From positions 16,044,469 to 16,108,468 of the forward strand of contig NC_064035.1 in the NCBI RefSeq assembly GCF_932526225.1: a DNA stretch of 64,000 nt. The letters run 5' to 3'. The notes under the pieces are model-generated. The model made no database searches and was not told the DNA's origin. It saw only the letters and a list, made by a program, of their open reading frames with translations. Source of the stretch: Nematostella vectensis. Its lineage: Eukaryota > Cnidaria > Anthozoa > Actiniaria > Edwardsiidae. Position numbers and translations under genes: made by a program. Position 1 is the first letter of the stretch. Each line of letters opens with the position of its first letter. Positions 1 through 10,598 of the stretch are shown piece by piece.

Positions 1-112
1 GTACGCGTGATCGTGAGCTCAGCGGTGTTCTTCCTATATCGACCTGCTAGGTGGAATTCCTCAATTCATTTAGAATATGAACTTTCAATATTCCTTATTT
101 TTTGCCTCGCAG

Positions 113-226
113 TTGCTGGAAACTATCAACAAGGAAACCGCCGCGAAGCTTGGTCACTGCCCATACCACCAACATGGCTGCCGCGTCAACAACATTCCTA
201 TCTTTGCTGACTCCATCACTAAATAA
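113..226 (+). CDS. Small Cys-Pro-rich protein gene, copy A, last exon only (gene cut by window start)
   Basis: Last exon of a three-exon gene whose first two exons lie left of the window. It follows a clean acceptor (tttgcctcgcag) and encodes 37 residues beginning LLETINKETAAKLGHCPYHQ and ending at TAA. It is identical in protein to the last exons of the complete copies at 5116-5229 and 12763-12876. Two overlapping AATAAA signals sit at 287-296. The product is described under copy B. Whether this copy is complete cannot be judged here. Confidence 0.7.
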   Translation: MLETINKETAAKLGHCPYHQHGCRVNNIPIFADSITK

Positions 227-387
227 GTACAAGAAAAAATGGCGACAGAAACCCCCTTATTCGTTCAGAATGTATAATCGAATACTAATAAATAAAGAAT
301 AGTCACTTTCCTGTTTGCAAGTCTTTACACAGGAAACTTTTAACACGACTTGGGTCCTGCTGACTAAGTTCAAACGTAGTATTATCC

Positions 388-468
388 ATGAGCCGTATTC
401 AATGCAAATGCTGCAAATGAATAGAGTCGATTGTTTCATCTATAGCATTTGCATTGAATACGGCTCAT
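388..468. repeat. Perfect 25-bp inverted repeat (hairpin), copy A
   Basis: The arms 388-412 and 444-468 are exact reverse complements around a 31-bp loop. The structure lies just downstream of the copy A poly(A) signals. The same hairpin recurs at 13038-13118 in copy C. In the middle unit (about 5392-5425) it has collapsed to a short remnant, so it is unstable. It could be a small foldback element or a structured 3' flank. Confidence 0.75.
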
Positions 469-679
469 TTGACCTTAGTTTAAAAAGCAACTGAAAAGGG
501 TATTATTTCTAACCAAACTTCCAAGCTTTTTTTTTATATAGGGCTTAGTTATAATGAAGCGTAGACCATATAAATTGAGTCAACGGTTTTTTTTAAAGAA
601 TTTTGTTTAAGCAAAAATAGGCTTTATCGAAAATATTTTTTTCGTTTTTTTGGGCTTGGATTTGAGGGGGAGCTTTTAA

Positions 680-1788
680 GGAGATTCACAACTACTATCT
701 TCTGCTACAGGGATCGGATCTTAAAACTGTTTGGCCATGCCATGTAGCTAGGGATGAACTTTATGAAAATGTAACATTTGTTTACATTGCTGTTTCTATA
801 GCAACGGAACGGTGAATCCGTTAAATTCACTATTCGCGAAGTGCTGTTCGCTACAGGGAAATTTTTAACAAATGAGCTATAGGATATTGTACATCAGACC
901 TTGGTCGACGTTTTATCAAAATCTATAAGAGGAATTCTAAAAAAAATTGTGGAATTTTTATTTTTAGTCACTCTGTTATTTACCTACTTTGAAATTCGCA
1001 CCTGAAAAAAATCCATAGCGGACAAATTGCTTTGTCTCATGTATTGTTGATTTCATTTCGTTGTACTTTTCGCATTCTTCCCGTGCTAATCTTCCACGGC
1101 TGGCTGCTTCTGAACTTCTGAATGGTCATTTATCACATCTTTTTCTTCTTTACGTGAATAGTTAAAAAAGTATAAGAAAGAAGTATAGTTAAAGCGAAGC
1201 TACAAAACAAGCGCAAAGTCGGCGCTTGAAATGCCCATTTTCAAAAAATCGCTTACTTACAACCCTTAAACGGATCTCAAAGTTAACCCGAATGTTTCTC
1301 AATATAATAATTTTATTCTACAAAAAGGACGAAAAAATTAATCGGCGAAATGTTATATGGCGGCCAAAAAAGTTCAATTTCTTCATTTTGAAAGTATCAT
1401 TTAGCCCCCAGAATGGCCCCTGAAACTTACGATCAACAAAACCGATTGCTTTCATTTTTGGTATGTTATTAGAAATAAGGGGTAGCCAAATAACAATGGT
1501 AAAAAAATCCTTGCCCTCGTATGGATTTTTTTCAGGTGCGGATTTCAGAGTAGGTAAATAACAGAGTGACTGAAAATAAAAATACGCCAATTTCTCGGAA
1601 TTCCTCTTATAGATTTTAATAAAACTTCCTCTAAATGTCGACCAAGGTCTGATGTACAATACCCTATAGCTTATTTGTTAGAAATTTCCCTGTAGCGAAC
1701 AGCACTTCGCGAATAGTGAATTTAACGGGTTCGCCGTTCCGTTGCCATAGAAACAGCAATGTAAACACATGTTACATTGTCTAAGATA
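680..1788. mobile_element. Foldback (long inverted repeat) element, copy A, right end truncated
   Basis: The left end TTAA-GGAGATTC is at 676-687. The stretch about 770-910 is the inverted complement of about 1640-1785, giving long arms around a roughly 700-bp centre. It is related to the complete element at 26487-27548, which has both ends. The right terminus is missing here and the sequence runs into another repeat. No transposase is visible; the open frame 1318-1659 (-) resembles no protein I know. It is a non-autonomous element. Confidence 0.65.
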
Positions 1789-1958
1789 AGGCCTTCCAAG
1801 TTTTTTGAAGCACTCGATGTTGTATATGTATACAATCAGAAAGACAATATGTAGTAAAAAAAACGGGGGGGGCAAAAAAAGAAAGAAATACAAAACATTG
1901 TCTTATTTCTCTATTCCTGTATTTACAATACATTGGTTCCTATCAGTACCCTACGCTA

Positions 1959-2057
1959 GCCGGCTCGCATTCGCCGATATTCGCAAATGTTTTGTTTTCG
2001 AATAATTGGAACCCCTGTCGCGCGCGAGTGTTCGAATAACTTCGAATGAGAGCCGGC
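1959..2057. repeat. 99-bp palindromic element near the POLR1B exon 34 copy
   Basis: The ends GCCGGCTCGCATTCG (1959) and CGAATGAGAGCCGGC (2043-2057) are inverted repeats with one mismatch. An identical copy lies at 14615-14713, about 90 bp beyond the stop codon of the functional POLR1B gene. It would therefore be inside that gene's 3' UTR if the transcript extends that far. It is probably a very small inverted-repeat transposon. Confidence 0.6.
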
Positions 2058-2147
2058 AAGCAGGCTATGTTATCGATATCACTGTCATCATCTTCTGCTC
2101 AATGCAAAAGACGCAGCCCTACAAATACGCGAACCATCCATGGACGC

Positions 2148-2384
2148 TTAGCTGTCGGCTCCGACCTTCTTTATCTCGAGCGAAGTCTTAATGTTCATGG
2201 CGGCTAGTTCGGCTACGAGGTATCGAAACACGTAAGGGAAAGCAAGGAGTTCAATGTGCTCGCTCGACTCACATGGCTTGCAGTACCAACGGCGCTCAGA
2301 GTGGGCGGCCGCCGCTGCCAGCTCGACTGGAGGCTTGTCTAGAAGTGGCGAAAGAAGGCTACCACATTGTGTGCACACGTGACC
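2148..2384 (-). pseudogene. POLR1B: Duplicated last exon of POLR1B (copy A, isolated)
   Basis: This is a full-length copy of POLR1B exon 34 with acceptor (cattcgcag), open frame and TAA. It encodes the C-terminal zinc ribbon (CTQC and YCKPC) and the tail [17 protein letters not shown]. Its sequence matches the functional exon at 14804-15040. The upstream exons 31-33 are absent: to its right the sequence passes through two small transposons and at about 3343 switches into the promoter of the small Cys-Pro gene. It is therefore an orphan exon, intact in sequence but without a gene. Confidence 0.85.
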
Positions 2385-2409
2385 CTGCGAATGACACAAT
2401 CAGCGTTAA

Positions 2410-2654
2410 GCCTCATTGTCACCAGTTTACTTCCGGTCGATTACGTAACAATCTCCGATGATTTTTAACGGAAAACGCGAAAAATATTTCAAAATATTGA
2501 AAGCAGTGTGTTTATTGAAAGTTTCTTTGAGGATGTGATTGATAATTTACAGCGTATGGCCTGTTTAATATCTCGGATTTTAATAGATTCTTTTGTCTTT
2601 TAACGGTTGAGGTTTTCCGTCGGACCTCCGGAAGTAAACTGGTGACAATGCGGC
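2410..2654. mobile_element. 245-bp MITE (family 1) with TTAA target duplication, copy A
   Basis: The terminal inverted repeats are about 27 bp (CATTGTCACCAGTTTACTTC and its complement). TTAA is present on both sides (2406-2409, 2656-2659), as for piggyBac-like transposition. Sister copies are at 7575-7819 and 15066-15310, and a diverged one is at 52137-52375. It has no coding capacity. It sits 26 bp from the acceptor of the exon 34 copy. Confidence 0.75.
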
Positions 2655-2655
2655 T

Positions 2656-3196
2656 TTAAAGATGAGGTTCCGCTATAAAAGGGAAAGCTCCTCCCACCCC
2701 CGGACTCGAATTTGCAATTATAATCATAACACTGCAACGATAGCAGTCACAAATTATAAGCCTTCTGTAAAATTGCTTATCTCTGAGCCTCAGTCGGCTG
2801 GAATAAAACTATTTTTGCACAGGTAACAAGACAGTTGTGTTAAGAGATTGTTGAATTAGTTATTTGCTGTCCACTCACGTTTTCGGTGCAAAATTTCAAA
2901 TTTCGCGCTATCCATAATCTAGCGCACCTGCATAAATTATTATCGCTGATGAAAATGCTCGTATTTTAGAGCGCACACAGGTTGGTATAGCATTATTTTA
3001 CGATAGATAGAAACATTTTTAGATGGACAACTTTAGGAATGATATTTATTTTGGTTTAGAATATATGTTTTGAATTTAGCGCTCAGAGCAGTTGTCCTGA
3101 CATGTTCACTCATTGACGGCTGATTGATAACTGATTGTTCTTGAGCCCGGGGTTGAAAGGAGCTTTCCCTTTTATAGCGGAACCTCGTGTTTAAAG
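2656..3196. mobile_element. About 540-bp MITE (family 2), copy A
   Basis: The ends are inverted repeats containing GAGGTTCCGCTATAAAAGGG, flanked by TTTAAA. The element directly abuts family 1, sharing the TTAA. Copies are at 7821-8363 and 15312-15850, and a further partial copy at 63676-64000 lies in another gene, which proves dispersal. The interior is AT-rich and has no convincing coding frame. Confidence 0.75.
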
Positions 3197-3343
3197 TACA
3201 GGTAGCAGAAAAATCAATAAATTCTCGAATCAGTTGCAATTGTTGTTTTTCCTCGTTGTCGCCGTCGATGCCAACATATACTTATAGCGATATGGTCGAC
3301 GTTAATACATATACAAACCACCAACAAAATATTCTCAGCACAT

Positions 3344-3987
3344 ACCATAAATCTATAAGTCAAATCCGATAATAAATGTCCCGTGGAATTACGGCAATTA
3401 CATAAAAAAACCCTCTATTTGTTCTTTCGGGGGTGGTCAGATTTTTATCAGAAAACTCACCCCCTCCATCCCCTCCCCCCCCCAAAAAAAAAAAAAACCT
3501 GGGTACAGGCCTGCATGCTCCCGTGCAGTCGAAAGAACGTGGAGTGAAACAATCTCAAACTTATCCACAATATATAGCCGGGGAGATGCTAGAATTGCGA
3601 AACGTAGATGCACGTCTGCACTGGGAAAAGGAAACACACGTGCAATGGTGGAATTTGGCCTATTGTAGGAAACCCTATTGAGAATAATACATGCCCAGGA
3701 TTATCACAAGTCAAGGATAAATTCCGACTCCTCCCCCTTCTCCTCTTACAGTAATGTATCAACTGATAGACTTGAAAGAAGGTGCTGAGGCCTTGAACAA
3801 TCATACCATAGTCCAAGCGTTTTGAGTTCTATTGGATGACACGAATGGAATTTCAATTTCCCATTATTGAATTATTGAGGCTTTTGTCCTACCTTGAATA
3901 CACAGTATGTAAGGTCCGTGACCCCGCACTTCCCGTGGTTTCCTGGACAATGTAGCGACAGGTATGGGACTTTGATCTAGTTTAACC
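3344..3987. repeat. Distal upstream region of Cys-Pro gene copy B
   Basis: No gene is seen. The stretch is nearly the same as 10995-11640 upstream of copy C, so it belongs to the duplicated unit. It includes a C-rich then A-rich run (about 3466-3496) that differs in length between copies. The left junction at about 3343 is where POLR1B-side repeat sequence stops abruptly. Confidence 0.6.
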
Positions 3988-4034
3988 GGTTTCGTCAGGC
4001 TATCTAGCCGGTTTCGCCAGGCTGGCTATATAAG
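3988..4034 (+). promoter_or_regulatory. Core promoter of Cys-Pro gene copy B: two CCGGTTTCG boxes and TATA
   Basis: Two near-identical boxes (CCGGTTTCGTCAGGCT and CCGGTTTCGCCAGGCT) stand in tandem immediately before TATATAAG at 4027-4034, about 74 bp upstream of the ATG. The arrangement is kept in copy C, with TATA at 11664-11671. A TATA box with repeated upstream boxes suggests a regulated gene rather than a housekeeping one; no factor is assigned. Confidence 0.6.
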
Positions 4035-4107
4035 TTGAAATTCGTAGATTTCAGCTGATCATAGCTGGTGAGGGTTATAGGACTAACATCCCAGACTACT
4101 GCAAATC

Positions 4108-5229
4108 ATGGCTAACAAGGTAGGGCTTTTTATGGAAGCTTACACATAATATGAGTTATTAGAGGGACTACCATTGAGAATCTTCTGTCACGCGGTAAAT
4201 TGTAGTTATTAATTTTTTCAAGAATATTCTTCAATGACGCGGTAAAACTTGCAGAGGAACCAAATTAATTTTTATTTGGATTTCTTGAATATGATTTAGA
4301 GGGTAGAGCTTATTAAATGAAAGAATGGATGGATTGCTTGGTCTATTCTCCAGTACGGGAGTCTTCAGCAAAGTAGAACCTCCTTTTTCGAGCCAAACAA
4401 TTCCCCGTTAACTTTGGACTAGGACTATATGTCCTTCCCTTGTCCACATTATTGCACGTTTACTTTATCAACATTGGAAATGTTGCAAATCAATCTTTCG
4501 TTCCCCTTAGGGTGACGTTTCAATCGAGTACATCATCAAGAACTGCAAAGCCTTCAAGTCAGGAGGATGCCCTTACAACGACCCAAGGCTCAAAGGCGTC
4601 GCTGCCAAGTGTCCCGCATTCAAAGACTCCAAGGGTAACTTAGCCTGCCCCTTCAAGGCCCGAGCAGACAACACTTACGAGCTCCGGGCGCTCATGAGCG
4701 AGATGAAGGAGAAGTGCACAGGAAAAGAGGAGTACACCAAGTTCTTTAAGGTACCATGAATTGTCAAGTAATTTTATTATACAAGGTTCAGCATTTATAT
4801 ACACACATTATAAGGCGTATTGAGGCGTGTCCGTAGCGGATCCATGTAAATCAAGGCTAACATGACATTGCTGCTAGAGTTCACTAGAATTAACCTGCGT
4901 TGACAGCCGAACTTTACCCCGGAAAATAAAAGATATACCTGTCTAAATATTGATCTTGTAACATATCAATCAGGTGCAGCAATAATCCTGTGTAATATGT
5001 TACGTACGCGTGATCGTGAGCTCAGCGGTGTTCTTCCTATATCGACCTGCTAGGTGGAAGTCCTCAATTCATTTAGAATATGAACTTTCAATATTCCTTA
5101 TTTTTTGCCTCGCAGTTGCTGGAAACTATCAACAAGGAAACCGCCGCGAAGCTTGGTCACTGCCCATACCACCAACATGGCTGCCGCGTCAACAACATTC
5201 CTATCTTTGCTGACTCCATCACTAAATAA
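4108..5229 (+). CDS. Small Cys-Pro-rich protein, copy B (complete, 3 exons, 121 aa)
   Basis: The exons are 4108-4119 (MANK), 4511-4750 and 5116-5229, with donors gtaggg and gtacca and acceptors ccccttag and cctcgcag. All junctions are phase 0. The protein has 121 residues, no signal peptide and no membrane segment, and is rich in Lys and Glu. It has seven Cys, four of them in Cys-Pro pairs (C24, C38, C50, C100) followed by Tyr, Ala-Phe, Phe or Tyr. Near the end is CPYHQHGC. Cys-Pro pairs resemble heme regulatory motifs, and Cys/His could also bind metal, but I do not recognise the family and assign no function. AATAAA signals are at 5290-5295 and 5301-5306. Copy C differs by V34L. Confidence 0.8.
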
Positions 5230-5555
5230 GTACAAGAAAAAATGGCGACAGAAACCCCCTTATTCGTTCAGAATGTATAATCGAATACTAATAAACAAAG
5301 AATAAAGTCGCTTTCCTGTTTGCATGTCTTCACACAGGAAACTTTTAACACGACTTGGGTCCTGCTGACCAAGTTCAAAAGTAGTATTATCCATGAGCCT
5401 TTTGACCATGAGCCATTTGACCTTAGTTTAAAAAGCAGCTGAAAAGGGTATTAATTCTAACCAAACTTCCAAGCTTTTTTTATATAGGACTTAGTTATAA
5501 TGAAGCGTAGACCATATAAATTGAGTCAACGGTTTTTTTAAGAATTTTGTTAAAG

Positions 5556-6075
5556 TGTCGACCAAGGTCTGATGTACAATACCCTATAGCTTATTTGTTA
5601 AAAATTTCCCTGTAGCGAACAGCACTTCGCGAATAGTGAATTTAACGGGTTCGCCGTTCCGTTGCCATAGAAACAGAAATGTAAACACATGTTACATTGT
5701 CTAAGATAAGGCCTTCCAAGTTTTCTGAAGCACTCTATTTTGTATATGTATACAATCAGAAAGACAATATGTAGTAAAAAAAACGGGGGGGGGGGGGGGG
5801 CAAAAAAAGAAAGAAATACCAAACATTGTCTTATTTCTCTATTCCTGTATTTACAATACATTGGGTCCTATCAGTACCCTACGCTAGCCGGCTCGCATTC
5901 GCCGATATTCGGAAATGTTTTGTTTTCGAATAATTGGAACCCCTGTCGCGCGCGAGTGTTCGAATAACTTCGAATGAGAGCCGGCAAGCAGGCTATGTTA
6001 TCGATATCACTGCCATCATCTTCTGCTCAATGCAAAAGACGCAGCCCTACAAATACGCGAACCATCCATGGACGC
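5556..6075. repeat. Duplicated 3' flank of POLR1B, middle unit
   Basis: This corresponds to about 1636-2147 of copy A. The preceding stretch matching about 606-1636, most of the foldback element, is deleted. It contains a G run at about 5787-5800 and the 99-bp palindrome. No gene is present. Confidence 0.6.
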
Positions 6076-6184
6076 TTAGCTGTCGGCTCCGACCTTCTTT
6101 ATCTCGAGCGAAGTCTTAATGTTCATGGCGGCTAGTTCGGCTACGAGGTATCGAAACACGTAAGGGAAAGCAAGGAGTCCAATG
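6076..6184 (-). pseudogene. POLR1B: Truncated POLR1B last exon (middle unit)
   Basis: Only the C-terminal part of exon 34 remains ([20 protein letters not shown] onward to TAA). At about 6184 the sequence jumps into repeat DNA, removing the zinc ribbon and the acceptor. It is a dead fragment created by rearrangement. Confidence 0.85.
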
Positions 6185-7565
6185 TACGTAGACCATATAA
6201 ATTGAGTCAACGGTTTTTTTAAGAATTTTGTTAAAGCAAAAATAGGCTTTATCGAAAATATTTTTTTTCGATTTTTTGGGCTTGGATTTGAAGGGGAGCT
6301 TTTAAGGAGATTCACAACTCGTATCTTCTGCTACAGGGATCGGATCTTAAAACTGTTTGGCCATGCCATGTAGCTAGGGATGAACTTAATGAAAATGTAA
6401 CATTTGTTTACATTGCTGTTTCTATAGCAACGGAACGGTGAATCCGTTAAATTCACTATTCGCGAAGTGCTGTTCGCTACAGGGAAATTTTTAACAAATG
6501 AGCTATAGGATATTGTACATCAGACCTTGGTCGACGTTTTATCAAAATCTATAAGAGGAATTCTAAAAAAAATTGTGGAATTTTTATTTTTAGTCACTCT
6601 GTTATTTACCTACTTTGAAATTCGCACCTGAAAAAAATCCATAGCGGACAAATTGCTTTGTCTCATGTATTGTTGATTTCATTTCGTTGTACTTTTCGCA
6701 TTCTTCCCGTGCTAATCTTCCACGGCTGGCTGCTTCTGAACTTCTGAATGGTCATTTATCACATCTTTTTCTTCTTTACGTGAATAGTTAAAAAAGTATA
6801 AAAAAGAAGTATAGTTAAAGCGAAGCTACAAAACAAGCGCAAATGAATAAAGTCGATTGTTTCATCGACATTTGCAGCATTTGCATTGAATACGGCTCAT
6901 TTGACCTTAGTTTAAAAAGCAGCTGAAAAGGGTATTAATTCTAACCAAACTTCCAAGCTTTTTTTATATAGGACTTAGTTATAATGAAGCGTAGACCATA
7001 TAAATTGAGTCAACGGTTTTTTTAAGAATTTTGTTTAAGCAAAAATAGGCTTTATCGAAAATATTTGTTTTCGATTTTTTGGGCTTGGATTTGAAGGGGA
7101 GCTTTTAAGGAGATTCACAACTCGTATCTTCTGCTACAGGGATCGGATCTTAAAACTGTTTGGCCATGCCATGTAGCTAGGGATGAACTTTATGAAAATG
7201 TAACATTTGTTTACATTGCTGTTTCTATAGCAACGGAACGGTGAATCCGTTAAATTCACTATTCGCGAAGTGCTGTTCGCTACAGGGAAATTTTTAACAA
7301 ATGAGCTATAGGATATTGTACATCAGACCTTGGTCGACGTTTTATCAAAATCTATAAGAGGAATTCTAAAAAATTGTGGAATTTTTATTTTTAGTCACTC
7401 TGTTATTTACCTACTTTGACATTCGCACCTGAAAAAAATCCATAGCGGACAAATTGCTTTGTCTCATGTATTGTTGATTTCATTTCGTTGTACTCTTCGC
7501 ATTCTTCCCGTGCTAATCTTCCACGGCTGGCTGCTTCTGAACTTATGAATGGTCATTTATCACAT
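6185..7565. repeat. Two tandem partial copies of the foldback-element flank
   Basis: The segment 6185-6845 and the segment 6846-7565 each resemble about 412-1206 of copy A, so the left arm of the foldback element is present twice in direct orientation. Each copy includes the TTAA-GGAGATTC start (about 6304 and 7108). No gene is seen. It looks like the product of unequal exchange between repeats. Confidence 0.6.
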
Positions 7566-7574
7566 CAGCGTTAA

Positions 7575-8363
7575 GCCGCATTGTTACCAGTTTACTTCCG
7601 GTCGATTACGTAACAATCTCCGATGATTTTTAACGGAAAACGCGAAAAATATTTCAAAATATTGAAAGCAGTGTGTTTATTGAAAGTTTCTTTGAGGATG
7701 TGATTGATAATTTAGAGCGTATGGCCTGTTTAATATCTCGGATTTTAATAAATTCTTTTGTCTTTTAACAGTTGAGGTTTTCCGCCGGACCTCCGGAAGT
7801 AAACTGGTGACAATGCGGCTTTAAACAAGAGGTTCCGCTATAAAAGGGAAAGCTCCTCCCACCCCTGGGCTCGAATTTGCAATTATAATCATAAACTGCA
7901 ACGATAGCAGTCACAAATTATAAGCCTTCTGTAAAATTGCTTATCTCTGAGCCTCAGTCGGCTGGAATAAAACTATTTTTGCACAGGTAACAAGACAGTT
8001 GTGTTAAGAGATTGTTGAATTAGTTATTTGCTGTCCACTCAGGTTTTCGGTGCAAAATTTTAAATTTTGCGCTATCCATAATCTAGCGCACCTGCATAAA
8101 TTATTCTCGCGCTGTGATGAAAATGCTCGTATTTTAGAGCGCACACAGGTTGGTATAACATTATTTTACGAAAGATAGAAACATTTTTAGATGGACAACT
8201 TTAGGAATGATATTTATTTTGGTTTAGAATATATGTTTTGAATTTAGCGCTCAGAGCAGTTGTCCTGACATGTTCACTCATTGACGGCTGATTGATAACT
8301 GATTGTTCTTGAGCCCGGGGTTGAAAGGAGCTTTCCCTTTTATAGCGGAACCTCGTGTTTAAA
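7575..8363. mobile_element. Adjacent MITEs families 1 and 2, middle unit
   Basis: Family 1 occupies 7575-7819 with TTAA at 7571-7574 and 7821-7824. Family 2 occupies about 7821-8363. The same pair in the same order occurs at 2410-3196 and 15066-15850, so the pair predates the segmental duplication. Confidence 0.75.
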
Positions 8364-8557
8364 GTGCAGGTAGCAGAAAAATCAATAAATTCTCGAATCA
8401 GTTGCAATTGTTGTTTTTCCTCGTTGTCGCCGTCGATGCCAACATATACTTATAGCGATATGGTCGACGTTAATACAAATACAAACCACCAACAAAATAT
8501 TCTCAGCACATTTCACGCCATCAAAAGCTTTTCACCAGCTCTTTCAGCCATTCTTAC

Positions 8558-9626
8558 CATAGTTTTATTGGAGCAGTTGAAAAGGCGATCTTGGAGAAGA
8601 AAGGAAGTGCCGTGGGCGAGTAACGCATCTCTCTCCATCTCTCCGAAACGGATACCTCCCTGCCGCTTACGACCCTACAAAACATAACGTAAACCTTAAG
8701 GATATAGTATCACGACTCGTCAGGGGCTGTCGAAAACAGGGACTGGCAGACGCTCAGTTATCTGTCTCGATCCGTCATGCAATTCGTCTGTCCTTGCATA
8801 GGGGCCATTTATAAAACGTGACCTCAGATCTTTTATCCGGCATGCAAAACAAGGAAAGCGGATGATTTGAATCGGAATTAAGTAGCAATGGACGATGGAC
8901 GGATTTAAAGGACGTCTCATTATATCTTCGTTATATCATATGACCGCCGACTGTCAATCGTGAGGTGAAGTTCCCCAGCATGGCCATCGAGCCTCACTTA
9001 TTAGGTAAATACCAGTAAATAACCATACCTGGACAGGCTGGTGCGTCAGTGCGTCTATGGGCCCCGTTGTTCGGACCTGTTCAAAGGAACACGAGCTAAG
9101 AAACGAGTTACCTATAACATACGATCGGGTATGGACTTGAAGGTTCCAACTTCTAAGCTAAATCAATGTTTCAACGACCAGGAAGACTTTTTGCCTTCAA
9201 GCACAAAATCACCAGCCCTCCCAATGTGACTAAAGATGACGAGTCTGCAGCGTCAGAACGTTGTAATGATCACCGTAGCATCCGGCAGACGTCACCACGT
9301 GACCAAGCTCCAGTAAAACACCAGGTCAAGGCACGTGACATCTCGTCTCCGAGCCAATCAGATGACACGCATAACGAAACGTCATCACTCGCTGTTCCAC
9401 CAAAATATATATATATATATATATTCGGTAGCATTTGAAAACTGACCGCTTCATTTGTCTAGCATGCAGGCAACCGTGTCTCATTGACTAAACACCCGAT
9501 TACATTTCTGCCTGCCTATAGCGTTGGTGGAGAACCTGGGATGATCAAGCTACTATATTTGCTGACCTGGAATTTGTCTGCCACCATGTGCCGCAGTCTC
9601 TGGTAGTACACCACACCCATAAAGAT
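8558..9626 (-). pseudogene. POLR1B: Duplicated POLR1B exons 33, 32 and truncated 31
   Basis: Exon 33 is at 8558-8674 ([20 protein letters not shown] onward) and exon 32 at 9029-9076 ([16 protein letters not shown]). Both keep splice sites and reading frame. Exon 31 keeps only its 3' half at 9567-9626 ([20 protein letters not shown]), because about 148 bp including its acceptor are deleted relative to 17366-17513. One substitution (D to N) separates exon 33 from the functional copy. No upstream POLR1B exons exist on this side, so it is a broken 3' fragment. Confidence 0.9.
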
Positions 9627-10484
9627 ATCAGATAACAGATGTTTCTGTTTAAAAAATCTCTGTATCTCAGTGGTACAGTAAACACCAGCGTATACGAACC
9701 TTGAGATTAAGAACCTACAGAGGCGGAAATTTTGCATTTTAAGCACCCTTTTCATAAAAGCTTATTCAAGCCTTGTGGGGAAGAACAGGTTGTTATGAAA
9801 GATCACTCATATGTTGTCAAAATTCTGGATATAATTAATATGAGCTATTAAATGCAAGAAAGGACCCGTCATTTTGTAGTCTCCTTCGCAGCCCCAAGCG
9901 GTAGGAGTCACACAGCGCTCCCCGCCCGTAGGGGCTGCTCAGATTCGAACCACATTCCTTTTCCGCTTTTAGCCAATCAAATTTTGGGTACCATATTTCG
10001 GGAACCGTTCGCGCCATGGCAAGCAAACCAATCACGATCCGTGTATTATCATTCAAAGAAAAAGCGTGAGAACCAACACGTGTTTGTTTAGTGCTAGTAA
10101 TCCCTGTGAAATGCGGGAATGTTCGAAACACAAGACCAAACTGTTGCACTTGTTGACAAGATTCTGGTAAATTGGGGTAAAAAAAACCCTTTATAGGGAG
10201 TCTTGTTTGGTCCAGCATCCTAAATCATTCTCGAAGTCATCATGGGAGAAAGAAGCGCAAGTAGTACATGGCGTTGCGACGGGAAAGTGCAACACTTTCG
10301 AAGCTTTGGGTGTTTTCCCATCGCCTGCAGCGCTAAGCAGACGCTTGATTCTCGTTTTTTTCTCATTTGAATGCACTTTTTATTACTTTTTGTACAGTCT
10401 GAAGATTATCTTTTGCTCTTTGAATTCCTCAGTTCATTTAGAATATGACCTTTCAATATTCCTTATTTATTTTTTGCCTCGCAG
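9627..10484. other. Repeat-rich stretch without gene
   Basis: To about 9760 this matches 17515-17650 beside functional exon 31. After that it diverges. About 9880-9960 (complement) holds a GC-rich block with GGTTCGAATC and GGCTGCGAAGGAGACTA, which looks like a dispersed repeat I associate with cnidarian genomes. The open frames here resemble no protein known to me. Confidence 0.4.
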
Positions 10485-10598
10485 TTGCTGGAAAATACCA
10501 ACAAGGAAACCGCCGCGAAGCTTGGTCACTGCCTATACCACCAACATGGCTGCCGCCTCAACAACATCCCTATCTTAGATGACTCCATCACTAAATAA
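10485..10598 (+). pseudogene. Orphan last exon of the Cys-Pro gene (diverged copy)
   Basis: It keeps the acceptor (ttgcctcgcag), frame and TAA of exon 3 but has several substitutions, including loss of the fourth Cys-Pro pair (HCPY to HCLY). Exons 1 and 2 are absent upstream, where POLR1B fragments and repeats lie instead. It is more diverged than copies A-C, so it dates from an older duplication. A-rich poly(A) signals follow. Confidence 0.85.

Noticed and set aside
1318-1659. 113-codon minus-strand open frame, repeated at 13969-14310
   Set aside because: It lies in the foldback element, has no transposase-like residues, and the related frame in the complete element at 26487-27548 is not conserved.
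4440-4643. 67-codon open frame repeated at 12085-12288
   Set aside because: It is an out-of-frame shadow of exon 2 of the Cys-Pro gene; the spliced frame has proper acceptor, donor and phase.
9880-9960. tRNA-like B box (GGTTCGAATC on the minus strand)
   Set aside because: No credible A box, anticodon arm or acceptor stem could be folded; it is more likely part of a dispersed repeat.
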